DNA of 64,000 bases, from NCBI RefSeq assembly GCF_000445065.1, contig NZ_ATHO01000070.1, forward strand, positions 1 through 64,000, written 5' to 3'. The DNA comes from Sphingobium quisquiliarum P25. GTDB taxonomy: Bacteria > Pseudomonadota > Alphaproteobacteria > Sphingomonadales > Sphingomonadaceae. The first letter of the stretch is position 1; every line of letters starts with the position of its first letter. Both the position numbers and the translations under genes were made by a program. Below, one piece after another: positions 1 to 8,621 of the stretch. The notes beneath the pieces were generated by a model. It was not told the origin of the DNA, made no database searches, and worked only from the letters and a program-made list of their open reading frames with translations.

Positions 1-663
1 CCCTATATCCGCGCCCTGCTGAACAGCGGCAAGGCTGGTCTGGCGGTGGAGCGCGCCCGATTGCTGAGCCGCGCCAATCCCGGCGCTCCGGCGGCGTGGC
101 TGGTGCTGGGGGACGCGCTGGATGCCGCAGGGCGGACGCGGGAGGCGGTGCGCGCCTATGAAGCGGGCGCGAAGATCGGCAATTCGCGCGAAGCCGCGCT
201 GCGGCTGGCGGCGGCGTGGCGCAAGCTCGGTGATCCCGGCCAGTCCGCCCGGATCGTCAGTGCCTTCCTGGCGCAGAACCCCAATGATGTGGAGGCCATG
301 CGGCTGTCGGCGGCGCAGGCGATGCAGCGCAGCGACTGGCGCGGGGCGCTCCGCCTGCTGCGCGGGGTGCAGGCGCGCATCGGCAGCAATGACGCGCTGC
401 TGATGACCGATCTCGCCCGCGCGGCGCTGGAGACCGGCGACTTGCCCGCCGCCCGCAGCTATGCCGCCCATGCCTATCGCCTGCTACCCGGCAGCCCGGT
501 GACGGCGGACGCCTATGGCTGGGTCCTGCTGGCGAACGGAGAGCGCCAGCCCGCGATCGACCTGCTGGAAAAGGCCGTGGCGCTCGCCCCCGCGCACCCC
601 GTCCTGCGCGCTCATCTGGCGCAGGCCTATGCCGCGAAAGGCGCGAAACTGGCGGCGCGCTAG
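1..663 (+). CDS. TPR-repeat protein, 5' end cut by window edge
   Basis: The frame is open from the first base, so the gene starts before the window; only the last 220 codons are visible. The sequence is made of Ala/Leu-rich helical pairs with the tetratricopeptide pattern (for example WLVLGDALDAAGRTREAV and AYGWVLLANGERQPAIDLL), at least five repeats. TPRs form protein-binding solenoids; no catalytic domain is visible. In sphingomonads similar C-terminal TPR blocks occur in PEP-CTERM-associated (PrsT-like) lipoproteins, but the N-terminus that would settle this lies outside the window. An ATG at 46 is probably internal. Confidence 0.8.
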   Translation, partial: PYIRALLNSGKAGLAVERARLLSRANPGAPAAWLVLGDALDAAGRTREAVRAYEAGAKIGNSREAALRLAAAWRKLGDPGQSARIVSAFLAQNPNDVEAMRLSAAQAMQRSDWRGALRLLRGVQARIGSNDALLMTDLARAALETGDLPAARSYAAHAYRLLPGSPVTADAYGWVLLANGERQPAIDLLEKAVALAPAHPVLRAHLAQAYAAKGAKLAAR

Positions 664-694
664 AGCCTGCGTTCAGGCTCCATCATGTTCAGGA

Positions 695-1039
695 TCAGAC
701 GCGCTGCAAATCCAGATCTTCGGCCGATATGCCCAGCCGCCTGATCTGATCGGCGACCGGGGGCCAGACGGTGTCCAGAAACCGCCGCCGTTCCGCTTCG
801 CGCAGGCGGCGGCTCGCGCCTTCCGCCACGAACATGCCTACGCCGCGCTTCACCACGACCAGCCCGTCATCCTGAAAACATTGATAGGCCTTCGCCACGG
901 TCAGCGGGTTCGCCCCCTGCTGCGCGGCCAGCGCCCGGACCGAAGGCAGCATGTCGCCATCGCCATAAGTGCCGTCCAGGATGGAGGCTGCGATGATGTC
1001 CCTCAGGCGCAGATAGACGGGCTTGGAATCTTCGACCAT
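695..1039 (-). CDS. GntR-family transcriptional regulator, YtrA subfamily
   Basis: A 114-residue protein with an N-terminal winged helix (residues about 5-72; PSVRALAAQQGANPLTVAKA is the recognition region, followed by GLVVVKRGVGMFV) and only a short helical tail in place of a large ligand-binding domain. That size and layout define the YtrA subfamily, which usually represses a neighbouring ABC transporter operon. No ABC transporter is adjacent here; the next gene on the strand is a nitroreductase 72 bases upstream. I chose the ATG at 1039; a GTG one codon upstream is also possible. Its target cannot be read from this window. Confidence 0.85.
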   Translation of the reverse strand: MVEDSKPVYLRLRDIIAASILDGTYGDGDMLPSVRALAAQQGANPLTVAKAYQCFQDDGLVVVKRGVGMFVAEGASRRLREAERRRFLDTVWPPVADQIRRLGISAEDLDLQRV

Positions 1040-1111
1040 CACTGCATCAGTGCCATAATACAGCCATTCAGGTCAAGGAAAGGCCGGCCACTGCCTGCCG
1101 TTGGTACGCAA

Positions 1112-1690
1112 CTATCTGTCCCAGAAAGACACTTTTTCGTCATATAGTGGCCGGGGCCGTTCTTCCTGCGGACGGCTGGGCGTGCCGATGAAGACGAACC
1201 CGGCGATGCGCTCCCCATCTCCCGCGAAGGCGGCGCGCACATCCTCATTATAGGCGGGCCAGCCGGTCAGCCATCCTGCCGCGAACCCCAGCGCATGGGC
1301 GGCGTGAAGCAGGTTCATGATCGCTGCGCCGGACGACAATTCCTGTTCCCACAAAGGTATCTTGCTGCCCGCCACAGGCGCGGACAGCGCCACGACAAGC
1401 GCAGGCGCCTGATGCGCGAACTGGTGCATCGCCTCCAGTTCCAGCCGCCCGGCATCCGGCTTTTCCGCCCGGTAAGCCTGTTCCAGCAGCGCCGCGAGCG
1501 CATCGCGCCTGTCCTGCGGCACGATGACGAAACGCCATGGGGCCAGCTTGCCATGATCGGGCGTGCGCAGCGCGATTTCCAGCATCTGGCGCAACTGGCC
1601 GTCATCAGGTCCGGGCGCGGCCAGATCGCGCGGCTTGCCCGACCGGCGCGTGCGAAGGAGCGAGAGGGGCGTGCTGAGATCGTTGAACAT
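1112..1690 (-). CDS. Nitroreductase family protein (YdjA-like)
   Basis: A 192-residue single-domain flavoprotein of the nitroreductase fold. The start LLRTRRSGKPRDLAAPGPD and TPDHGKLAPWRFVIV match the FMN-binding region of the YdjA branch, which is shorter than NfsB-type enzymes; GAAIMNLLHAAHALGFAAGW and GFVFIGTP are also family-typical. The expected role is NAD(P)H-dependent reduction of an unknown cytosolic substrate, with FMN bound at the dimer interface. It lies upstream of the small GntR regulator on the same strand and divergently from the peptide transporter. Confidence 0.88.
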   Translation of the reverse strand: MFNDLSTPLSLLRTRRSGKPRDLAAPGPDDGQLRQMLEIALRTPDHGKLAPWRFVIVPQDRRDALAALLEQAYRAEKPDAGRLELEAMHQFAHQAPALVVALSAPVAGSKIPLWEQELSSGAAIMNLLHAAHALGFAAGWLTGWPAYNEDVRAAFAGDGERIAGFVFIGTPSRPQEERPRPLYDEKVSFWDR

Positions 1691-1809
1691 GCGGTCCCAA
1701 ATGGCGCGGCATCACAGTCAGCGCAAGTGCGCCCCGCTCTTTGACACTTGTATGATTTCCGCTCTACGCTTCTGCATCGCCCCATCGGGGACAATATGCA
1801 GGGAAGTGG

Positions 1810-3396
1810 ATGGCGACCTCAACATCGATCGCGGCCGGAACGGGAAAGACCTGGCTCGGCCATCCGCGCGGGCTGTTCCTCCTGTTCTTCGTGGAAATGT
1901 GGGAACGCTTTTCCTTCTACGGCATGCGCGCCCTGCTGATCTTCTACCTGACGCAGCATTTCCTCTTTTCCGATCGCGACGCCGCCTATGCCTATGGCGC
2001 CTATATGTCGCTGATCTACATTTCCCCGCTGATGGGCGGCTACCTCGCCGACCGCTATCTGGGCCAGCGCAAGGCCGTGCTGTTCGGCGGCGTCGTCATT
2101 GCCATCGGGCACATCATCCTTGGACTGGAAGGCGGCGTGGCGTCCAGCGGCATGGGCCTGGGGCTGTTCTGGCTGGGCCTTGCCACCGTCATCACCGGAA
2201 CCGGCTTCCTCAAATCCAGCGCGTCGGCGCTGGTGGGGCAGCTTTACCCGCGCGCCGACATGCGCAGGGACCCGGCCTATACGATCTTCTACATGGGCAT
2301 CAATGTCGGCGCGACCATCGGGCCGCTGATCTGCGGCTATCTGGGGCAGCGCTGGGGCTGGCACTGGGGCTTTGGCGCGGCGTCGGTGGGGATGATCGCG
2401 GGCGTGATCGGCTTCGTCTGGTGCAAGCCGCTGTTGCAGGGCGGGGGAGAGCCGCCCGATCCGGCGCGCCTTGCGCAGCGGGTGGGCGGGCTGATCAGCC
2501 GGGAATGGCTTGTCTATCTGTCCAGCCTGCTTTCGATCCTGCTCTGCTGGTTCCTGATCCAGCAGCATGCGATCGTCGGATGGATGCTGGCGGTGTCGAG
2601 CGCGCTGGTCGTGCTCTATATCCTCTGGGAAGCGTTCGGCCGGATGGAGCGGGTGGGGCGCGACCGGATGCTGGCGGCCCTGTTCCTGCTGGTCGTCAAT
2701 CCGATTTTCTGGGGCCTGTACGAACAGACCGGCTCCTCGCTCGCTTTGTTCACTGATCGCTATACCGACCGCACGATCCTGGGCTTCAACGTGCCCGCTT
2801 CCATGTTCCAGTCGGTCAACGCCGCCTATATCCTGCTGTTCGGACCGGTCATCGCCGGGCTGTGGATCTGGCTCGCCAAACGCGGGTGGGAACCGTCGAC
2901 CCCGGCCAAGTTCGGGCTGGCGCTGGCGCTCGTCGGCGCGGGCTTCCTCGTCCTCGTCGCGGGCAGCGGCGCGCCGGGCACGCTGACGCCGCTGCTGTTC
3001 ATCTTCCTCCTCTATCTCTGCCACACGCTGGGCGAGCTGTGCCTGTCGCCGGTCGGCCTTTCCGCCATGTCGAAGCTCGCGCCCTCGCGCGTGATCGGGC
3101 TGATGATGGGCATATGGTTCCTCGCCATGGCGCTGGGCGAATATGCGGCGGGCATGATCGCGGCGGCGACCGGCGGGGAAGAAGGCGCGGCGTCGCGCGA
3201 AGGGGTGCTGGCGGTCTATGGCCGGATCGGCTGGTGGTCGATCGGCATCGGCGTGGCGGTGATGGCCATCGCGCCATGGGTGAAGCGGCTGATGCACCTA
3301 GACCGGCTGGACGATGTTGATGTGTTCGGGAATGCTCCCGCTGACGGCTATGCTGTGCGGGACGACATGGCCGGTAAACCAGACCGGCTTGGATGA
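1810..3396 (+). CDS. POT-family proton-dependent oligopeptide transporter
   Basis: A 528-residue MFS protein of the POT/PTR family that imports di- and tripeptides with protons across the inner membrane. The POT signature ExxERFxxYG is visible at residues 29-38 (EMWERFSFYG), followed by GGYLADRYLGQRKAVLFGG between helices 2 and 3 and NPIFWGLYEQTGSSL in the C-terminal half. About 12-14 hydrophobic helices can be traced. It is monocistronic and diverges from the nitroreductase. The last 30 residues form a hydrophilic tail; a short GCCGGT/ACCGGC hairpin (3370-3388) overlaps its end. Confidence 0.93.
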   Translation: MATSTSIAAGTGKTWLGHPRGLFLLFFVEMWERFSFYGMRALLIFYLTQHFLFSDRDAAYAYGAYMSLIYISPLMGGYLADRYLGQRKAVLFGGVVIAIGHIILGLEGGVASSGMGLGLFWLGLATVITGTGFLKSSASALVGQLYPRADMRRDPAYTIFYMGINVGATIGPLICGYLGQRWGWHWGFGAASVGMIAGVIGFVWCKPLLQGGGEPPDPARLAQRVGGLISREWLVYLSSLLSILLCWFLIQQHAIVGWMLAVSSALVVLYILWEAFGRMERVGRDRMLAALFLLVVNPIFWGLYEQTGSSLALFTDRYTDRTILGFNVPASMFQSVNAAYILLFGPVIAGLWIWLAKRGWEPSTPAKFGLALALVGAGFLVLVAGSGAPGTLTPLLFIFLLYLCHTLGELCLSPVGLSAMSKLAPSRVIGLMMGIWFLAMALGEYAAGMIAAATGGEEGAASREGVLAVYGRIGWWSIGIGVAVMAIAPWVKRLMHLDRLDDVDVFGNAPADGYAVRDDMAGKPDRLG

Positions 3397-3533
3397 TCCT
3401 AAGGGTTGGGACGGGCATGGACTGGCATGCCGCTGGCCCGGCTAACCGAAGGCTCTTGCTCTTGCCCTTTCCACGCAGGCCTGGACGGACCCAGCCTGGA
3501 TCAGGGGGTCAGCCGCGATCGTGATCCGGCGCT

Positions 3534-4001
3534 CTATTGCGTCGCGCCCCAGACATCCGTGGCCCGCACAAAGCCCTTTTGACCTTTTACGTCGAATTGG
3601 CACCATCCGTTGCTGCACGAAGCCAGCCGGCCCACCACGCCTTTTTCGGCGCGATAGACGGTCTTCGCGCCCTCGTCGGCGGACGCGCGCATTGGCGCCG
3701 TGGGGGCAGTGACGATCGCCGTCGCGGTATCGCTCAACAGCCGCACATGCATCCACCCCTGCGTGCCGTCCGGGTCCTCGACCTTGCGCCACAGGCCCAG
3801 CACCTGCACGACCTTCACCGGCAAGTCGCGGCGGCGGTAGACCCAGTTGGACGGATAATCCAGGCTGGGCCCGACGCGCATCCGCGCCTCGTCCTGGCTG
3901 ATGGAGGCCCAGTAAGGAACCGGCTTGGCCGGGGATGCCCCCGATGCTCCCGCAATGCACAGCGCCCCAATGGCTCCCGCGCCGAGCAGATACCCCTTCA
4001 T
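3534..4001 (-). CDS. Exported SH3-domain protein
   Basis: A 155-residue protein. The ATG at 4001 gives a signal-peptide-like start (GAGAIGALCIAGASGASPA). The frame is open farther upstream, but that extension runs under the dehydrogenase gene and is not coding. The mature part has two bacterial SH3 modules: one around MRVGPSLDYPSNWVYRRRDLPVKV and WMHVRLLS, and a second around MRASADEGAKTVYRAEKGVVG and GFVRATDVWG. Such proteins (SH3_4/DUF1058 type) are periplasmic or cell-wall associated. It diverges from the 2-hydroxyacid dehydrogenase. No enzymatic domain is present. Confidence 0.88.
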   Translation of the reverse strand: MKGYLLGAGAIGALCIAGASGASPAKPVPYWASISQDEARMRVGPSLDYPSNWVYRRRDLPVKVVQVLGLWRKVEDPDGTQGWMHVRLLSDTATAIVTAPTAPMRASADEGAKTVYRAEKGVVGRLASCSNGWCQFDVKGQKGFVRATDVWGATQ

Positions 4002-4128
4002 GCCTGACCTGTTCCCTTCACCGTCCTGGGCATGACCATAGCCGCTGCCCGCCATCGCGGGCAACTGCGGACTTGCCGATGGGGCATAAGCGCTTGACCA
4101 GCGCCCGAACGGGGAATAGCGGCCTTGC

Positions 4129-5127
4129 ATGGCCCATAAACCGCGCCCCGCCAAGCCGCGCGTCATCGTCACGCGCCGTTTGCCTCCCAATGTCGAGGCG
4201 CGCATGGCCGAATTGTTCGATGCGGTCTTCAACGTGGGCGACACGCCGATGGACCGCACCGCGCTGACCCGCGCCATGGCGCAATGCGACGTGCTGGTGC
4301 CCTCCGTCACGGACCAGATCGACGCCGCCCTGATCGAAGGCGCGCCGGACCGGCTGCAACTGATCGCCAGCTTCGGCAGCGGGGTCGACCATATCGATCT
4401 GGCAGCGGCGCGGCGCAGGGGCGTGATCGTCACCAACACGCCCGGCGTGCTGACCGAAGACACGGCGGACATGACCATGGCGCTCATCCTGTCCGTGCCC
4501 CGGCGTCTAGCGGAGGGGGAAAAGCTGGTGCGGTCGGGCCGCTGGACCGGATGGAGCCCGTCCGGCATGCTGGGGCATCGCATCGGCGGCAAGCGGCTGG
4601 GCATCATCGGCATGGGGCGCATCGGCCGCGCCGTCGCCCGCCGCGCTGCCGCTTTCGGCCTGACCATCGCCTATCACAACCGCCATCGCCTGCCTTTCGA
4701 GGTGGAACAGGAACTCGCCGCCACATGGCATGCCGATGCCGACTCCCTGCTGGCCGACAGCGACATCGTATCGATCAACTGCCCGCTCAACAGCGACAGC
4801 CGGGGCATGATCGACGCGCGGCGCATCGCGCTGATGCGGCCGGACGCCTATCTCATCAACACCTCCCGCGCGGAGATCACGGACGAACCGGCGCTGATCG
4901 CCGCGCTCGCCGAAGGGCGGATCGCTGGCGCGGGGCTGGACGTCTATGCCCATGAACCGGCCGTTGATGCCCGGCTGCTCGCCTTGTCCAACGTGGTGCT
5001 GCTGCCGCATATGGGCTCTGCGACCTTCGAAGGGCGCGACGCCACCGGCGCGCGGGTGATCGCCAATATCCGCAGCTGGGCCGATGGCCACCGTCCGCCC
5101 AACCAGGTTCTGGAAGGATGGGTGTAA
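4129..5127 (+). CDS. D-isomer-specific 2-hydroxyacid dehydrogenase (glyoxylate/hydroxypyruvate reductase type)
   Basis: A 332-residue cytosolic oxidoreductase that interconverts 2-keto acids and D-2-hydroxy acids with NAD(P)H. The Rossmann motif GMGRIG is at residues 161-166. The catalytic triad is visible as R247 (NTSRAE), E276 (HEP) and H294 (LPHMGSAT). The usual NTSRG/NxARG motif has Ala instead of Gly after the Arg. The N-terminal IASFGSGVDHIDL segment is typical of GRHPR-like members. It lies 12 bases before copA on the same strand and may be co-transcribed, although no functional link to copper is known. Confidence 0.9.
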   Translation: MAHKPRPAKPRVIVTRRLPPNVEARMAELFDAVFNVGDTPMDRTALTRAMAQCDVLVPSVTDQIDAALIEGAPDRLQLIASFGSGVDHIDLAAARRRGVIVTNTPGVLTEDTADMTMALILSVPRRLAEGEKLVRSGRWTGWSPSGMLGHRIGGKRLGIIGMGRIGRAVARRAAAFGLTIAYHNRHRLPFEVEQELAATWHADADSLLADSDIVSINCPLNSDSRGMIDARRIALMRPDAYLINTSRAEITDEPALIAALAEGRIAGAGLDVYAHEPAVDARLLALSNVVLLPHMGSATFEGRDATGARVIANIRSWADGHRPPNQVLEGWV

Positions 5128-5139
5128 GGCCCGTCCGCA

Positions 5140-6858
5140 ATGACTGAGCCCCTCGATCACGACATTACCCGCCGCGGCCTTCTCATGGGCGCGGCCGGTC
5201 TGGCCGGTCTCGCCGGAGCGGGTGGCGCGTTCCCCGCCTGGGCGCGCAGCGGAACGCCCGGCCTCGCCCCCTCTGCCGGGGTGTTGAGCGGAGAAGCCAT
5301 CGCGCTGACTGTTGGGGAAAGCCATTTCTCGACCGGCGGCCGCTCCGCGCATGCGGTGACGGTCAACGGCACGCTGCCAGCGCCGCTCATCCGCCTGAAG
5401 GAAGGGCAGAATGTCCGCATCGCCGTCACCAACCGGCTGAAGGAGGACACGTCGATCCACTGGCATGGCCTGATCGTGCCGTTCCAGATGGATGGCGTTC
5501 CGGGCGTCAGCTTCCCCGGCATCCGCCCCGGCGAAACCTTCACCTATGATTTCCCGGTCCGCCAGTCGGGCACCTATTGGTATCACAGCCATTCCGGCAT
5601 GCAGGAAGCGATCGGCCATTATGGCCCGATCGTCATCGATCCCGCCGCGCCGGACCCGGTGCAGGCCACGCGCGAGCATGTGATCGTGCTGTCGGACTGG
5701 AGCCCCATTCATCCGCACATGCTGCTGCGGCGGCTCAAGCAGAATGGCGGCTATTTCAACATGCAGCGGCAGACTCTGGCCGGGCTGCTCGCGGGCAGGG
5801 ACCAGGGCATCCGGGAACGCCTGCAATGGGGCGCGATGCGGATGGACCCCACCGACATTTCGGACGTCACCGGATCGACCTACAGCTTCCTCGTCAACGG
5901 CCATGGCACGGCGGAGAACTGGACCGGCCTCTTCACGCCGGGCGAACGGGTGCGGCTGCGCATCATCAACGCGTCGGCGATGACGAACTTCAACGTCCGC
6001 TTGCCCGGCCTGCCCATGACGGTCGTGCAGTGCGACGGGCAGGATGTGCAGCCGGTCGAAACCGACGAATTCCAGATCGGCATCGCGGAAACCTATGACG
6101 TCGTGGTGCAGCCTCCCGAAGCACAGGCCTATGCCCTGATCGCCGAAGCGATCGATCGTTCCGGTCAGGTCCGCGCCACGCTGGCGCCGCGCATCGGCAT
6201 GGCCGCGCAAGAGCCGCCCCTTCGCGCCCGTCCGCTGCTGGGCATGAAGGACATGGGCATGGACATGACCGGCATGGACCATGGGGATATGGCAGGCCAC
6301 GCCATGAAGATGCGCGATCCCTCCGTCGCGCCGCAGGTCGCCATGGGGCCGGGCGTCGCCACCCTGTCGCCGATGCCCGCCGATCGCACCGCCGCCCGCC
6401 CCACCGGCCTTGAGCATGAAAGCCATCGGGTGCTGACCTATGCGGACCTCAAGGCGCTCACGCCTAACAAGGACCAGCGCCAGCCCAGCCGGACGCTGGA
6501 CATCCACCTCACCGCCAATATGGAACGCTATATGTGGTCCTTCGACGGGGTGAAGCTGTCGGATGGAACAGCGCCGATCGCCTTCCGCCATATGGAGCGG
6601 GTGCGCGTGAACCTCATCAACGACACGATGATGCCGCACCCGATCCATCTGCACGGCCATTTCTTCGAACTGGTGACCGGGGCAGGGGCGCATAATCCGC
6701 GCAAGCATACGGTGAACGTGCTGCCCGGCGGCAAGGTCAGCTTCGACCTTACCGCCGATGCGCTGGGCGACTGGGCCTTCCACTGCCACATGCTGCTGCA
6801 CATGCATTCGGGCATGATGCGCGTCGTCACCGTGCGGCATGAAGGGGAGGGCGCATGA
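5140..6858 (+). CDS. copA: CopA-type periplasmic multicopper oxidase, copper resistance
   Basis: A 572-residue Tat-exported multicopper oxidase; the twin arginine is at residues 11-12 (TRRGLLMGAAG). All four copper-binding segments are visible: HWHGL, YWYHSHSG, HPIHLHGHFF and HCHMLLHMHSGMM. A Met/Asp/His-rich stretch (6241-6312, repeated M-x-x-M and MDHGDM) is the Cu(I)-binding insert typical of the Pseudomonas-type CopA family. The expected role is oxidation of Cu(I) and copper sequestration in the periplasm. The stop overlaps the copB start (ATGA). No copRS or cueR gene is adjacent. Confidence 0.95.
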   Translation: MTEPLDHDITRRGLLMGAAGLAGLAGAGGAFPAWARSGTPGLAPSAGVLSGEAIALTVGESHFSTGGRSAHAVTVNGTLPAPLIRLKEGQNVRIAVTNRLKEDTSIHWHGLIVPFQMDGVPGVSFPGIRPGETFTYDFPVRQSGTYWYHSHSGMQEAIGHYGPIVIDPAAPDPVQATREHVIVLSDWSPIHPHMLLRRLKQNGGYFNMQRQTLAGLLAGRDQGIRERLQWGAMRMDPTDISDVTGSTYSFLVNGHGTAENWTGLFTPGERVRLRIINASAMTNFNVRLPGLPMTVVQCDGQDVQPVETDEFQIGIAETYDVVVQPPEAQAYALIAEAIDRSGQVRATLAPRIGMAAQEPPLRARPLLGMKDMGMDMTGMDHGDMAGHAMKMRDPSVAPQVAMGPGVATLSPMPADRTAARPTGLEHESHRVLTYADLKALTPNKDQRQPSRTLDIHLTANMERYMWSFDGVKLSDGTAPIAFRHMERVRVNLINDTMMPHPIHLHGHFFELVTGAGAHNPRKHTVNVLPGGKVSFDLTADALGDWAFHCHMLLHMHSGMMRVVTVRHEGEGA

Positions 6859-7817
6859 AGACGCTCGCCGCCGCCGCGATGCTGGCGCTCGCGCCGCTGC
6901 CCGCCATGGCGCAGGACCATCAGCATATGGATCATGGCGCAATGCCGCCAGCCGATCCCCATGCAGGCCATGAAGCGGCGGGCGAGGATCACTCCACCCA
7001 CCAGCAGCATGACGCGGCAGCCACGCCCGCCCCCGATCCGCACGCCGCTCACGCCCGGCCCATGCCTGGCGCCGCCATTCCACAGGGTACGGCGCCGCCC
7101 CCTCCCGCGGATCACGCCGCTGACGCCTTCTACGATCCCGCCGCGATGGCCCGCGCACGCGATCTTATGCGGCGCGAAAATGGCGGCATGACCTTCTCGC
7201 GCTGGATGCTCGACCGCCTCGAATATCGCACGGTGCGCGGCGCTGACGGCTATCATTGGGAAGGCGAAGGCTGGATCGGCGGCGACATCAACCGCCTCGC
7301 GGTCAAGACGGAAGGGGAGGGCGATCTGGGCGGCCCGCTGGAAAGCGCGGAAATCCAGGCGCTGTTCAGCCGCGCGATCGGTCCCTGGTTCAACCTGGAG
7401 GCAGGCGTCCGCCACGACATCCGCCCGCGCCCGCAGCGCAGCTACGCCGTGATCGGCATCGATGGCCTCGCGCCTTATTTCTTCGAAGTCAGCGCCCAGG
7501 CGTTCCTGTCGGACATGGGCGACGCGCATCTGCGGCTGGAGGGCAGCTATGACCAGCGCATCACCCAGCGCCTGATCCTGCAACCCGCCGCAGAGGCGAA
7601 CATCGCCGCGCAGGACGTGCCGGAACTCGGCATCGGTTCCGGCCTGTCGGATATCGAACTCGGCCTCAGGCTGCGCTATGAACTGGCGCGCGAATTCGCG
7701 CCCTATGTGGGCGTCAATTGGGAACGCAAGCTTGGCGGCACGGCCCGGCTGGCGCGCGCGGCGGGGGAAGACGCGTCGGTGACAAGCTTCGTCGCGGGCC
7801 TGCGCTTCTGGTTCTGA
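6855..7817 (+). CDS. copB: CopB copper resistance outer-membrane protein
   Basis: A 320-residue protein with a cleavable signal peptide (MKTLAAAAMLALAPLPAMA), a His/Met/Pro-rich copper-binding segment of roughly 90 residues (HQHMDHG, DPHAGHEA, HSTHQQHD), and a CopB beta-barrel domain (TFSRWMLDRLEYR through LRLRYELAREFAPYVGVNWERKLG) ending in Phe, as expected for an outer-membrane barrel. The ATG overlaps the copA stop as ATGA, so the two are translationally coupled. CopB is thought to bind copper at the outer membrane; its exact mechanism is not settled. Confidence 0.94.
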   Translation: MKTLAAAAMLALAPLPAMAQDHQHMDHGAMPPADPHAGHEAAGEDHSTHQQHDAAATPAPDPHAAHARPMPGAAIPQGTAPPPPADHAADAFYDPAAMARARDLMRRENGGMTFSRWMLDRLEYRTVRGADGYHWEGEGWIGGDINRLAVKTEGEGDLGGPLESAEIQALFSRAIGPWFNLEAGVRHDIRPRPQRSYAVIGIDGLAPYFFEVSAQAFLSDMGDAHLRLEGSYDQRITQRLILQPAAEANIAAQDVPELGIGSGLSDIELGLRLRYELAREFAPYVGVNWERKLGGTARLARAAGEDASVTSFVAGLRFWF

Positions 7818-7913
7818 CGCGCACCGCCGGATGGCCAGGCCGGTAGGGGGCAAACGGAACTGCCGTGCCCATCGCTCGTTCCATCCTTGTATCTTGCAAC
7901 AAAGGATGGTCCG

Positions 7914-8099
7914 ATGATCCGCCTGGCTATTATCTCGCTCGTGATCGCGGCCGTGCTCGCCATATTGGGTTTTGGCGGCGCGGCTGGCACGTTCGTTGGC
8001 ATCGCGAAGATTCTCTTCTTCATCGCGATCGCGCTGTTCGTTCTGTTCCTCGTGCTCGGCCTGCTGGCTGGCAAGGGTATCAAGAACGCTATAGACTAG
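7914..8099 (+). CDS. DUF1328 small membrane protein
   Basis: A 61-residue, almost entirely hydrophobic protein with two membrane helices ([19 protein letters not shown] and [20 protein letters not shown]) and a Gly-rich loop [12 protein letters not shown]. This is the DUF1328/YtjA pattern, conserved in proteobacteria and of unknown function. The ATG at 7914 has a good AAAGGATGG ribosome site at 7901-7909; in-frame upstream ATGs are less likely. It is followed 5 bases later by a DUF5818-like gene. Confidence 0.9.
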   Translation: MIRLAIISLVIAAVLAILGFGGAAGTFVGIAKILFFIAIALFVLFLVLGLLAGKGIKNAID

Positions 8100-8104
8100 G
8101 ACTT

Positions 8105-8308
8105 ATGACAGATATCGGCGCTGGAGTAGATGAGACGGGCAGGCTCGTCAGGGACGGGGCCGGTTTCCTGCTCCAGCGTGATCTGGGCGGCACGTTCCGC
8201 CTGGTGCTGTTGCGCGTGCCTGTCGACCATGTCGAAAAGCGGGTGCGCGTGCAGGGCTATTATGCCGGCAACGGCATTGTCGAGGTGGAAGGCGTCGCCG
8301 CCGCCTGA
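8105..8308 (+). CDS. DUF5818-like small protein
   Basis: A 67-residue protein. It has the pattern seen in short sphingomonad DUF5818 proteins: a start like ETGRLVRDGAGFLLQRDLGG, then a beta-rich section with RVRVQGYYAGNGIVEVEGV. No signal peptide or membrane helix is visible. Function is unknown. I chose the ATG at 8105, 5 bases after the preceding stop; the frame is open upstream but overlaps the DUF1328 gene. Family assignment is from memory of the pattern. Confidence 0.75.
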   Translation: MTDIGAGVDETGRLVRDGAGFLLQRDLGGTFRLVLLRVPVDHVEKRVRVQGYYAGNGIVEVEGVAAA

Positions 8309-8333
8309 ACTTCCGGGCGGCAGCTACGGCTTT

Positions 8334-8621
8334 TCAGGCAGTGATCGGCCCTGCCTGATCGAAAGGCGAAACGCTGCTGTGCGTCTGGACGAAGCGGGCG
8401 CAGGCGCCGACTCCGCGATTATTTTCCAGCGGCAACGCCGTCTCGCAATAGGCGCATTCCGCCATCAAGCGGCCGACCATCCATTGGCTACGGCCGCAAC
8501 TGGGGCAATGATTTGCTTCCCCTGGATGGTAATGGATAATGTAACCCCTTGTTGACGGGTCGAAAGACTTGCCGGCGGCGAAGTCGGAAACAGGGCGCAT
8601 CGTCTCTTCCTCCTCAGACAT
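8334..8621 (-). CDS. Small zinc-ribbon protein of unknown function
   Basis: A 95-residue protein with one clear treble-clef or zinc-ribbon motif, C-x2-C-x13-C-x2-C (HCPSCGRS ... ECAYCETALPL). The N-terminus is acidic (MSEEEET); a second possible start lies at residue 8 (ATG at 8600). The conserved look of CGRSQWMVGR and CETALPL suggests a real gene rather than a shadow, and similar short proteins occur in sphingomonads. I cannot assign a role; zinc-ribbon proteins of this size often bind nucleic acid or act as adaptors. It diverges from acnA. Confidence 0.75.
   Translation of the reverse strand: MSEEEETMRPVSDFAAGKSFDPSTRGYIIHYHPGEANHCPSCGRSQWMVGRLMAECAYCETALPLENNRGVGACARFVQTHSSVSPFDQAGPITA

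Noticed and set aside
4507-7158. Very long antisense open frame across the dehydrogenase, copA and the start of copB
   Set aside because: It is His/Arg/Ala-rich without any domain pattern and lies opposite well-recognised genes; in GC-rich DNA such shadows are expected.
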